Assembly (NCBI GenBank): GCA_900769035.1 | Contig: CAAGFD010000220.1 | Span: 1-21,517, forward strand | Direction of reading: 5' to 3' | DNA length: 21,517 nucleotides | Source: Bacteroidales bacterium | GTDB lineage: Bacteria > Bacteroidota > Bacteroidia > Bacteroidales > Paludibacteraceae | Shown here: in pieces, positions 15,169 through 21,517 of the stretch | Position numbering within the stretch: the stretch's first letter is position 1 | How the letters are laid out: the number at the start of each line of letters is the position of its first letter | The notes under the pieces: generated by a model | The model's input: the letters and a program-made list of their open reading frames with translations, nothing else | What the model was told of the DNA's origin: nothing | Databases searched by the model: none | Made by a program: the position numbers and the translations under genes

Positions 15169-15927
15169 ATGAATACGAATAAAAATAGTTACACATTAAT
15201 ATATATGGTGATAATCATCACCATAGTATCGTTGCTATTGTCAATCACATCAGGACTATTAAGAACACGTCAGGACGAGAATGTGAAGCTTGACAAGAAA
15301 AAGCAAATATTGAGTTCACTACCGGGATTAGACTTCAGCGTCAATCCAGCCGAAGTATATGCATCTACAATAAAAGAGTACAACCTCTTGGATGCAACGG
15401 GCAATACAATTAAAAATTTGGACCCTGTACAAGATTTCGATTATCAAGTACAAGAAGGGGAATTACCTATTTATATAGCAGAGGTAGAAGGTGCAACCAA
15501 ATACATAATACCAATGAATGGTAACGGACTTTGGGGAGCTATTTGGGGTTACATTGCATTAAATGAAGACCGCAACACTATCTATGGTGTATTTTTCAAT
15601 CACGCAGGTGAGACTCCGGGTCTTGGAGCTGAAATTACAAACAAAGAAAAATTCTGCAATCCGTTTATTGGCAAAGAGCTTGTTAAAAACGGCAAGTTTG
15701 CATCAATAGCAGTAATGAAAGTAGGACAAAAAGCAGAAGGACAAGACCAAGTAGATGCTATTTCCGGAGGAACAATAACATCAAAAGGTGTAGAGACAAT
15801 GCTTCAAACCAGTCTTGGCAAATACGAAAGTTTCTTTCTTGCTGCAGCAAAAGAAGCCCCTGTAGAGACGGAAGCTGAAGAAGTAGAGATTGTAGAAGTA
15901 GAACCAGAAACAGAAGGAGAGAACTAA
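15169..15927 (+). CDS. nqrC: Na+-NQR subunit C, with acidic C-terminal tail
   Basis: Membrane-anchored subunit with covalently bound FMN facing the periplasm. 252 residues. One N-terminal helix (about 8-31), then a soluble FMN-binding domain ending in DAISGGTITSKGVETML, where T202 is the expected FMN attachment residue (S-G-G-T rather than the S-G-A-T of NqrB). Conserved features include GLWG near GNGLWGAIWGYIAL and HAGETPGLGAEI. After the FMN domain the protein continues with a Glu-rich tail (about 228-252), 11 of whose 25 residues are Glu. Such a tail is not needed for the FMN domain and looks lineage-specific. nqrD begins 1 bp after the stop, so translation is probably coupled. Confidence 0.95.
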   Translation: MNTNKNSYTLIYMVIIITIVSLLLSITSGLLRTRQDENVKLDKKKQILSSLPGLDFSVNPAEVYASTIKEYNLLDATGNTIKNLDPVQDFDYQVQEGELPIYIAEVEGATKYIIPMNGNGLWGAIWGYIALNEDRNTIYGVFFNHAGETPGLGAEITNKEKFCNPFIGKELVKNGKFASIAVMKVGQKAEGQDQVDAISGGTITSKGVETMLQTSLGKYESFFLAAAKEAPVETEAEEVEIVEVEPETEGEN

Positions 15928-15928
15928 T

Positions 15929-16549
15929 ATGAAAGAAGAATTAAAAAATGCATTACTCGGGCCATTAAACAAGAACAACCCGGTAGCAGTACAAGTGCTC
16001 GGTATTTGCTCTGCCTTGGCAGTAACAGTACAATTAAAGCCTGCTATAGTAATGGGAATCTCAGTTACAATAATTGTAGCGATGGCAAACGTTGTAATAT
16101 CTTTACTTCGCAACACGGTACCAAACAACGTACGTATAATTGTACAATTGGTAGTAGTTGCAGCATTAGTAACCATAGTATCCGAGATATTAAAAGCCTT
16201 TTTATACGATTTAAGTGTACAATTATCAGTATATATCGGACTTATCATTACCAACTGTATATTAATGGGACGCCTCGAAGCTTTTGCAATGGGCAACAAA
16301 CCGGGAGCCTCATTTTTGGATGGAATTGGTAACGGATTAGGATATGCTTGGATATTGATAGTAGTAGCCTTTTTCCGTGAATTACTTGGAGCAGGTACAT
16401 TATTCGGTTACAGAATAATTCCTGAGTCATTCTATGAAATGGGTTATGTAAACAACGGTATGATGATGATGCCTGCAATGGCTCTTATCATTGTTGCATG
16501 TATTATTTGGGTTCATCGTTCAATAAACAAAGACCTTCAAGAAAAATAA
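15929..16549 (+). CDS. nqrD: Na+-NQR subunit D
   Basis: Integral membrane subunit of 206 residues with about six helices, homologous to RnfE. With NqrE it forms a pseudo-symmetric pair that holds an intramembrane iron-sulfur centre. The two conserved cysteines are present: C27 in LGICSALAV and C110 in ITNCILMGRLEAFA. The conserved GNKPGASFLDGIGNGLGYAW segment is intact. An AAGGAGA run 8 nt before the ATG (inside nqrC) may help initiation, but it is shaped by Glu codons. 6 bp separate it from nqrE. Confidence 0.96.
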   Translation: MKEELKNALLGPLNKNNPVAVQVLGICSALAVTVQLKPAIVMGISVTIIVAMANVVISLLRNTVPNNVRIIVQLVVVAALVTIVSEILKAFLYDLSVQLSVYIGLIITNCILMGRLEAFAMGNKPGASFLDGIGNGLGYAWILIVVAFFRELLGAGTLFGYRIIPESFYEMGYVNNGMMMMPAMALIIVACIIWVHRSINKDLQEK

Positions 16550-16555
16550 TAGATT

Positions 16556-17200
16556 ATGGAACACGCATTAAGTTTATTAATAAGTTCGATTTTTTCGGAC
16601 AATATGATATTCGCATACTTCCTTGGTATGTGTTCATACCTCGCAGTATCGAAGAATGTAAAGACATCTGTAGGTCTTGGAATAGCGGTTACCGCAGTGC
16701 TTTTAATTACCTTACCTGTTAACTACTATCTTTACACAGGTATACTACAAAAAGGCGCGTTATCTTGGTTAGGCGAAGGCTTTGCAGATTTGGATTTAAG
16801 TTATCTTAGTTTGATACTATTCATTGCAGTAATTGCAGCAATAGTTCAATTAGTAGAGATGATTGTTGAGAAATTTTCTCCATCATTGTATGCATCATTA
16901 GGTATTTTCTTACCACTTATAGCAGTAAACTGTGCCATCATGGGAGGTTCGCTCTTTATGCAACAAAGAGTAGGCTTGGAAGCAACCGACCCTAAAGCAC
17001 TTACCGGCATATTAGACGTAATAGCATATGCATTAGGCTCCGGTTTAGGATGGGCATTTGCTATTGTAGGACTTGCCGCCATACGCGAAAAAATGGAATA
17101 TTCCGATGTACCTGCACCATTAAGAGGTTTGGGTATTACATTTATCACCGTAGGACTTATGGCAATGGCATTCCTCTGCTTCTCAGGTTTGAAAATATAA
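16556..17200 (+). CDS. nqrE: Na+-NQR subunit E
   Basis: Integral membrane subunit of 214 residues with about six helices, homologous to RnfA. It begins MEHALSLLISSIFSDNMIFAYFLGMCSYLAVSK, a highly conserved NqrE start. C26 (GMCSYLA) and C126 (AVNCAIMGG) are the cysteines expected to complete the iron-sulfur site with NqrD. The charged IREKMEYSDVPAPLRGLGI loop near the end is typical. 38 bp follow before nqrF. Confidence 0.97.
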   Translation: MEHALSLLISSIFSDNMIFAYFLGMCSYLAVSKNVKTSVGLGIAVTAVLLITLPVNYYLYTGILQKGALSWLGEGFADLDLSYLSLILFIAVIAAIVQLVEMIVEKFSPSLYASLGIFLPLIAVNCAIMGGSLFMQQRVGLEATDPKALTGILDVIAYALGSGLGWAFAIVGLAAIREKMEYSDVPAPLRGLGITFITVGLMAMAFLCFSGLKI

Positions 17201-17238
17201 TAGTATAATAAACATTAAACACTAAACATTAAACAGAT

Positions 17239-18525
17239 ATGTTATTAGCAATAAATACAATGGCGACTCTAACTAGTTTGGTGGTATTTTTAGCAGTAAT
17301 CATCATACTCGTAATAATATTGCTCATTGCAAAACGCTATTTAGTAGCATCCGGCAATGTAAAGATTCGCCTTAATGGAGAAAAAGATGTAGAAGTATCA
17401 GCGGGAGGTTCGCTTTTGAATGCTATGGCAACAAGTGGTATATTTCTACCATCTGCATGCGGTGGAAAAGGATCTTGTGGACAATGTCGTTGTCAAGTAG
17501 ATGAAGGTGGTGGTGAAATATTACCGACCGAAACAGTACACTTCTCTCGCAAACAGATGAAAGATAATTGGCGTCTTGGTTGCCAAGTAAAAGTAAAGGG
17601 AGACATGGCAATACGTGTTCCTGAATCAGTACTTGGAGTAAAAGAGTGGGAATGCACGGTAATATCAAACAAGAACGTAGCTACCTTTATCAAAGAATTT
17701 ATCGTTGCATTGCCTGAAGGCGAACATATGGACTTTATTCCGGGTTCATATGCACAAATTAAAATTCCGGCATACACAATGGATTATGATAAGGACATTG
17801 ATAAATCACTTATCGGAGAAGAATATTTGCCTGCATGGGAGAAATTCGGTTTATTTGGATTGAAATGTACAAATACCGAACCAACAATTCGTGCATATTC
17901 TATGGCAAACTACCCTGCAGAAGGTGATAGAATAATGCTTACAGTACGTATTGCAACACCGCCATTCAAGCCGAAAGAGCAAGGACCTGGATTCCAAGAT
18001 GTAATGCCGGGTATAGCATCATCTTATATCTTCACCTTGAAGCCGGGAGATAAAGTAATCATGTCAGGACCTTACGGAGACTTCCACCCTATTTTTGATT
18101 CAACAGCAGAGATGATGTGGGTAGGAGGTGGTGCCGGTATGGCTCCTCTTCGTGCACAAATTATGCATATGACTCATACATTACGTACTACAAATCGTAA
18201 GATGTCTTACTTCTACGGAGCAAGAGCTCTCAACGAAGTGTTCTATTTAGAGGACTTCTTGGCATTGGAGAAAGAGTTCCCTAACTTCTCATTCCATCTT
18301 GCACTCGACCGTCCGGACCCTGCAGCAGATGCAGCAGGAGTTAAATATACTCCGGGATTTGTACACAATGTAATATACGAAACTTATCTTAAGGATCATG
18401 AAGCACCTGAAGATATTGAATACTACATGTGCGGTCCTGGTCCGATGAGTAAAGCAGTAGAAAATATGCTTGACAGCCTTGGAGTACCAAAAGAAAACTT
18501 GATGTATGATAACTTTGGCGGATAG
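17239..18525 (+). CDS. nqrF: Na+-NQR subunit F (NADH dehydrogenase, 2Fe-2S/FAD)
   Basis: Electron-input subunit: oxidises NADH at FAD and passes electrons to a 2Fe-2S centre. 428 residues. It has one N-terminal helix (about 10-34), then a plant-type ferredoxin domain with ligands C74, C80, C83 and C115 (ACGGKGSCGQC ... LGCQV). An FAD domain follows with RAYS (218-221), then an NADH domain with GGGAGMAPLRA (296-306) and CGPGPMS (C398). It ends in YDNFGG. An additional cysteine, C85, sits two residues after C83 (CGQCRC). The first ATG at 17239 is used; an in-frame ATG at 17260 would also leave the helix intact. It closes the operon, followed by a strong terminator. Confidence 0.97.
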   Translation: MLLAINTMATLTSLVVFLAVIIILVIILLIAKRYLVASGNVKIRLNGEKDVEVSAGGSLLNAMATSGIFLPSACGGKGSCGQCRCQVDEGGGEILPTETVHFSRKQMKDNWRLGCQVKVKGDMAIRVPESVLGVKEWECTVISNKNVATFIKEFIVALPEGEHMDFIPGSYAQIKIPAYTMDYDKDIDKSLIGEEYLPAWEKFGLFGLKCTNTEPTIRAYSMANYPAEGDRIMLTVRIATPPFKPKEQGPGFQDVMPGIASSYIFTLKPGDKVIMSGPYGDFHPIFDSTAEMMWVGGGAGMAPLRAQIMHMTHTLRTTNRKMSYFYGARALNEVFYLEDFLALEKEFPNFSFHLALDRPDPAADAAGVKYTPGFVHNVIYETYLKDHEAPEDIEYYMCGPGPMSKAVENMLDSLGVPKENLMYDNFGG

Positions 18526-18542
18526 TATATAAACAACCCAAT

Positions 18543-18579
18543 AAAAAAGCCATCGTAATAAAATTACGATGGCTTTTTT
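18543..18579. terminator. Terminator of the nqr operon, able to act on both strands
   Basis: A 17-bp perfect stem (18543-18559 with 18563-18579), A6-GCCATCGTAAT and complement, 3-nt loop, with A-run and T-run ends. It lies 17 bp after nqrF and about 50 bp after the ferritin stop on the other strand, so it can serve both convergent genes. Confidence 0.92.
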
Positions 18580-18582
18580 ATA

Positions 18583-18615
18583 ATCACTTCACTACGAAAT
18601 AATATCGTAAGTGAT
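18583..18615. repeat. Second imperfect inverted repeat between nqrF and ferritin
   Basis: ATCACTT (18583-18589) pairs with AAGTGAT (18609-18615); an inner ACGA/TCGT pair follows after a 4-nt bulge (CACT). There is no T-run on either side, so it is not a classical terminator; it may stabilise the 3' end of the ferritin mRNA. Confidence 0.4.
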
Positions 18616-18628
18616 GAAATTTAGCTAA

Positions 18629-19150
18629 TTATTTGGATGATTGAAGAGGAGATGCTTGAGTATAAGTACGAGCACCAAGTTCTTTATCAATCATATAAAG
18701 TCCAAAATTATTACCTTCTACAGCAGCAAGGCTGTTAATGATATTACGAGCATTTTCTTCTTCCTCAACTTGCTCATCAATGAACCATTTAAGCATACTT
18801 TGTGTTGCAAAATCTTTTTCTTGAGTAGCAATGTCGTAGAGATTGTGAATTAAAGAGGTAACTTTTTTCTCATGAGTAAGAGTAGCTTCAAACACTTCAC
18901 GAGGAGAAACCCATTCCGTTTCAACCTCAGCAATTGGTTTTAATACTACATTACCACCGCGAGACATGATGTAATTAAAGAATATTTGAGCATGATCTTG
19001 TTCTTCTTTAAATTGCACATAGAACCAATTTGCCATACCCGGTTTATCTATTTTATGACAATAAGCCGACATAGACAAATAAAGATAAGCTGACCAGAAT
19101 TCAGCATTAATTTGAGCATTGATAGCTTCTTCAACTTTTGCGTTCATCAT
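18629..19150 (-). CDS. ftnA: Ferritin (non-haem, FtnA type)
   Basis: Iron-storage protein forming a 24-subunit shell in the cytosol; oxidises Fe(II) and stores it as mineral. 173 residues. All ferroxidase residues expected for bacterial ferritin are in place: E17 (INAEFWSAYLYLSM), E50 and H53 (KEEQDHA), E94 (HEKKV), Q127 and E130 (EQVEEEENA). There is no haem-binding bacterioferritin signature. The start is ATGATG at 19150; the second ATG (19147) is equally possible and would shift numbering by one. It is monocistronic and convergent with nqrF, with a probable -7 box at 19184-19192. Confidence 0.95.
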   Translation of the reverse strand: MMNAKVEEAINAQINAEFWSAYLYLSMSAYCHKIDKPGMANWFYVQFKEEQDHAQIFFNYIMSRGGNVVLKPIAEVETEWVSPREVFEATLTHEKKVTSLIHNLYDIATQEKDFATQSMLKWFIDEQVEEEENARNIINSLAAVEGNNFGLYMIDKELGARTYTQASPLQSSK

Positions 19151-19183
19151 AATTCAATATTTTAAAAATGTGTTATTCGGTTG

Positions 19184-19192
19184 GCAAAATTA
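19184..19192 (-). promoter_or_regulatory. -7 box of the ferritin promoter
   Basis: Minus-strand TAATTTTGC fits TAnnTTTG. The nearest TTTGG-like -33 (plus 19217-19221) is about 25 bp away, longer than elsewhere in the window, so the upstream element is uncertain. Confidence 0.5.
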
Positions 19193-19267
19193 CAAATAAA
19201 TACGAAACGATATTCACCAAATGACAAAAAAATTTCACCTATATAATAACGATTGACATTCAATAAA

Positions 19268-19735
19268 TTAATATTCTTCTTTGTCGATTTTACTCTTCCA
19301 CACATCGAAAGCTTTAATAGCGGTATCTCTATCGTGCTGTTCGGATTTTATCTTACGGCAATCGATATTTTTTGCAAGTTCATCGTAGATAAAAGAGTCA
19401 TCAAAACCGATTTCGGCAGCATCAACATGGGTATTTGCATAGTATATAGTATCGATATGAGCCCAATAAATAGCGCTAAGGCACATAGGACAAGGTTCGC
19501 AAGAGGAATATATTTCACAGCCTTGCAGGTTGAATGTGCCAAGTTTTTGACAAGCAAGGCGTATTGCATTAACCTCAGCATGGGCTGTGGGGTCGTTATT
19601 AGCGGTAACTCTATTTCCGGTAGAAGCAATTATTTCACCATCTTTTACGATTACTGCACCGAATGGTCCGCCATTTTTATCAATATTTTCCAATGAGACT
19701 CTGATAGCCTCGTCCATAAATTTTTTATTATACAT
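19268..19735 (-). CDS. guaD: Guanine deaminase (cytidine-deaminase fold)
   Basis: Zinc hydrolase converting guanine to xanthine in purine salvage and catabolism. 155 residues. The sequence follows the B. subtilis GuaD type rather than tRNA-specific TadA: GGPFGAVIVKDG, NDPTAHAEVNAIR with zinc ligand H52 and catalytic E54, then SSCEPCPMCLSAIYWA with ligands C82 and C85, then HVDAAEIGFDDSFIYDEL, and a conserved aromatic C-terminus ending EEY that reaches the active site in the domain-swapped dimer. The GFDDSFIY block is the best discriminator from TadA. It stands alone on the minus strand and is divergent from the DUF721 gene 55 bp away. I see no clear TAnnTTTG on its own strand in that gap. Confidence 0.9.
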   Translation of the reverse strand: MYNKKFMDEAIRVSLENIDKNGGPFGAVIVKDGEIIASTGNRVTANNDPTAHAEVNAIRLACQKLGTFNLQGCEIYSSCEPCPMCLSAIYWAHIDTIYYANTHVDAAEIGFDDSFIYDELAKNIDCRKIKSEQHDRDTAIKAFDVWKSKIDKEEY

Positions 19736-19751
19736 GATATAGATTTTTTAG

Positions 19752-19783
19752 TTTGTTCTTTTAAAAAAAACGAGTACCTTTGC
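19752..19783 (+). promoter_or_regulatory. Promoter of the DUF721 gene, giving a near-leaderless transcript
   Basis: TTTG at 19752-19755 and TACCTTTGC at 19775-19783, 19 bp apart. The -7 box ends 7 nt before the ATG at 19791, so the leader can be only a few nt long. Confidence 0.75.
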
Positions 19784-19790
19784 ACTCGAT

Positions 19791-20087
19791 ATGGGATATA
19801 AAGAACCGACAACAATAGGAAACTTAATAAGCACTTCAATATCATCTATCGTGGGTAATCGCTCTTCTTCAGGATTATTGGAGCAGCGCGTTATCAATTG
19901 CTGGAAAGAGATATTGGGGGCTAAAGCTGTATATAGTTGTAACGAGTCGTTTGTAAATGGCACTTTAGACGTTCATATAGAATCTTCTATATTAAGAAAC
20001 GAACTATACTTGTATAAAGAGTCGTACAAAACACTGATAAACAACAAATTCAGCAATGACATAGTACTCAACATCATCATTAGATGA
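19791..20087 (+). CDS. DUF721 (DciA-like) protein
   Basis: 98 residues, soluble. The order IGNLISTSISSIVG ... LEQRVINCWKEILGAKAVYSCNESFVNGTLDVHIESSILRNELYLYKESYKTLINNKF ... DIVLNIIIR matches the DUF721 family: a helix with a conserved Trp (VINCWKEILG) followed by a KH-like core with SSILRNEL. In other phyla the family member DciA helps load the replicative helicase. Bacteroidota proteins are short versions with the KH-like core only, and the same role here is inference. Its stop is only 3 bp from that of tamB on the opposite strand. Confidence 0.87.
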   Translation: MGYKEPTTIGNLISTSISSIVGNRSSSGLLEQRVINCWKEILGAKAVYSCNESFVNGTLDVHIESSILRNELYLYKESYKTLINNKFSNDIVLNIIIR

Positions 20088-20090
20088 CTA

Positions 20091-21517
20091 TTATTCCTCT
20101 TTCTCCGATTTTTGTTTTTCCTCTTGTTTAGCTTTCTGTTTCTCTTGTTTAGCCTTTTCTTTAGCCTCTTTTTTCAAAGCTTTACGTTGTTTTCTAAGCT
20201 CTCTATTTTTTTGTCTTTCCAATTTAGCTTTACGGGCATTATTTTTCCAACTTTCTACCAATTCCGGAATAGAGTTAAAACTTTCGGAATATACAATTCC
20301 AATTCCTTGTGTAGTTAATCCTTTTTTAAACTCCTTATAGTCATTAGTATGAGTATAGGCTTTTGCGCGTAACTTACCGGATTGAATCAGTTTGTACTCC
20401 GCATCGAAATCGCCGATAAATTTAGTGCTTGACATAGCATCATCGCGATATCCCACATTACCATTAATTTCGAGGCGGCTTGTAGGGGAATAATTGAAGT
20501 TGAATTCATACTCATTACTACGAGTATCTCCCTCTCCGGAGGTTCGGAAATTAACTCCGAAGCCCCAATTATCGAACATCTGCGAAACCCAGTTATTTAA
20601 TTGTGACGAGAGTGTAGAAGAAACGACAGAATATAATTCGTTTTGTGTAAACACATTAGATGAACGCATCGACTCCGGATTTAAAAATTTTCCGAGCAAC
20701 AATAATCCGATAATCTGACGATTCATCATTTCATCTGTATTAATAGTGTTATGTACGGCTCTGTTAAGTTCCTCTTCGGAGTTAGGCAGATTAATATCGA
20801 ATTTAACATTTGGTTGAGTAAGAACACCGGACAAATTAAGCAAGCATTGTACCGGCACACTTGTACGTGAAGTATTAGAAAGAACTGCATCATCGAGCAA
20901 TTCTGCCACATCGGCTGTTAATTGATAATAGCCATCGATATCTATATTGGCAGCGAGAGGGTCTCCGGAAAAAGATAAAGAACTACCCTCTTTTATTTTA
21001 AATTCTTTTCGTAACAAATTTTGGAATGTAAACAGATAAGAACCTCTCTCTATCTGCACGTTACCATAGAGTTTCATATCGTCGGCATTGATATCATAAG
21101 TGAGACGGAGATTACCGCTACCGCTTGCGCGGAGCATATCTCCTGCTTTTGAATCGATAATAATTTGCAATTCCGCATCCGGGTTGATTTCAAACATCAA
21201 ATCAAGGTAGACGTTAGTTTCGTTATCTTCCACCTCAAAAACAGTATCTTGCACCTCTTCTATTTCATCTGATTTGAAGACTATGAAAGAATTCTCAGTA
21301 GCATAGTAATAGTCGATAGGCATAACGAGTTTTGTACCTGCATTATTTTCTGCTTTACAAGTGATGTTAATATTATCTTCATGACCAAAGATACGTGCAG
21401 TACCGGTGCCATACACCTTACCATAAAAGCTATCCATATCTTTACGAGTAGTGTTCATCACCAGCATATTATCCACATCGATAAGAATATCGAGGTTCAT
21501 ATTTTTAAAATAATCAT
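20091..21517 (-). CDS. tamB: TamB, C-terminal part (cut by window edge)
   Basis: Reading frame open from the right edge to the stop at 20091-20093. About 475 codons are visible, and an in-frame ATG at 21500 is internal since the frame continues upstream (DYFKN) to the edge. It is the C-terminal translocation/assembly module TamB domain: MNLDILIDVDNMLVMNTT, FYGKVYGTGTARIFG, GNVQIERGSYLFTFQNLLRKEFKIKEGSSLSFSGDPL, LNLSGVLTQPNVKFDINLP, RQIIGLLLLGKFLNPES, and a final beta-strand set (GFGVNFRTSGEG, GNVGYRDD). TamB spans the periplasm and works with the outer-membrane TamA/BamA-type partner in envelope assembly and lipid supply. The last ~51 residues are an extremely Lys/Glu/Gln/Arg-rich predicted helix, an extension beyond the conserved domain. 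Confidence 0.93.
   Translation of the reverse strand, partial: DYFKNMNLDILIDVDNMLVMNTTRKDMDSFYGKVYGTGTARIFGHEDNINITCKAENNAGTKLVMPIDYYYATENSFIVFKSDEIEEVQDTVFEVEDNETNVYLDLMFEINPDAELQIIIDSKAGDMLRASGSGNLRLTYDINADDMKLYGNVQIERGSYLFTFQNLLRKEFKIKEGSSLSFSGDPLAANIDIDGYYQLTADVAELLDDAVLSNTSRTSVPVQCLLNLSGVLTQPNVKFDINLPNSEEELNRAVHNTINTDEMMNRQIIGLLLLGKFLNPESMRSSNVFTQNELYSVVSSTLSSQLNNWVSQMFDNWGFGVNFRTSGEGDTRSNEYEFNFNYSPTSRLEINGNVGYRDDAMSSTKFIGDFDAEYKLIQSGKLRAKAYTHTNDYKEFKKGLTTQGIGIVYSESFNSIPELVESWKNNARKAKLERQKNRELRKQRKALKKEAKEKAKQEKQKAKQEEKQKSEKEE

Noticed and set aside
12563..18525. Rnf-type complex instead of Nqr
   Set aside because: The first gene lacks the CxxC iron-sulfur motifs of RnfC, the order is nqrABCDEF, and nqrF has the ferredoxin plus FAD/NADH domains that Rnf lacks.
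19268..19735. tRNA adenosine deaminase TadA
   Set aside because: The GFDDSFIY block and the C-terminal aromatic end are those of guanine deaminase; TadA lacks them.
1..21517. CRISPR arrays, insertion sequences, phage or defence genes, tRNAs
   Set aside because: No regularly spaced repeats, transposase, integrase, nuclease or restriction motifs, and no cloverleaf were seen; the region looks like stable core genome.

Overview
The window looks like a chromosomal segment of a low-GC Bacteroidota genome, most likely order Bacteroidales. Three things point there. Several promoters are of the Bacteroidota type, with a TTG/TTTG element 19-20 bp upstream of TAnnTTTG. Secreted proteins include one with a type IX secretion C-terminal sorting signal. 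The protein families and their sequence style (CVNC-type DsbD, NqrA-F, START-like protein, DUF721, TamB with a Lys-rich tail, tdk) are typical of the phylum. I see no insertion sequence, phage gene, CRISPR array, tRNA or rRNA. Most of the segment is housekeeping.

Layout. 1-147: start of a minus-strand secreted protein running off the left edge. 366-518: unrecognised 50-residue acidic protein with its own promoter and a strong Shine-Dalgarno, divergent from the first gene. 658-2598: dsbD, closed by a strong terminator. 2723-4493: probable operon cdd - START-like protein - patatin-like lipase. 4613-5716: rpsF-rpsR-rplI with a leader hairpin, converging on tdk (5760-6356, minus) across a shared terminator. 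6476-10829 (minus): a T9SS cargo protein, then, after a terminator, a small lipoprotein and a 1050-residue AsmA-like envelope protein. 11038-12138 (minus): a two-domain lipoprotein. 12139-12562: intergenic region with divergent promoters. 12563-18525: the complete six-gene Na+-translocating NADH:quinone reductase operon nqrABCDEF with terminator. 18629-19150 (minus): ferritin. 19268-19735 (minus): guanine deaminase. 19791-20087: DUF721 protein. 20091-21517 (minus): C-terminal part of TamB, cut by the right edge.

How the genes work together. Nqr supplies sodium motive force from NADH. DsbD moves reducing power across the inner membrane. AsmA-like and TamB proteins serve envelope lipid or protein traffic, and the lipoproteins and T9SS cargo are products of that envelope. 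cdd, tdk and guaD are nucleoside/base salvage enzymes in separate transcription units.

I found no convincing undescribed multi-gene system. The points most worth a second look are the orphan 50-residue protein whose CCGGAGG ribosome-binding site is shared with rplI (and nearly with rpsR) in a phylum that mostly lacks such sites; the repeated and inverted motif around that gene; the rpsF leader hairpin; a tdk 3' end that is itself half of a shared terminator; and unusual charged tails on NqrC and TamB.
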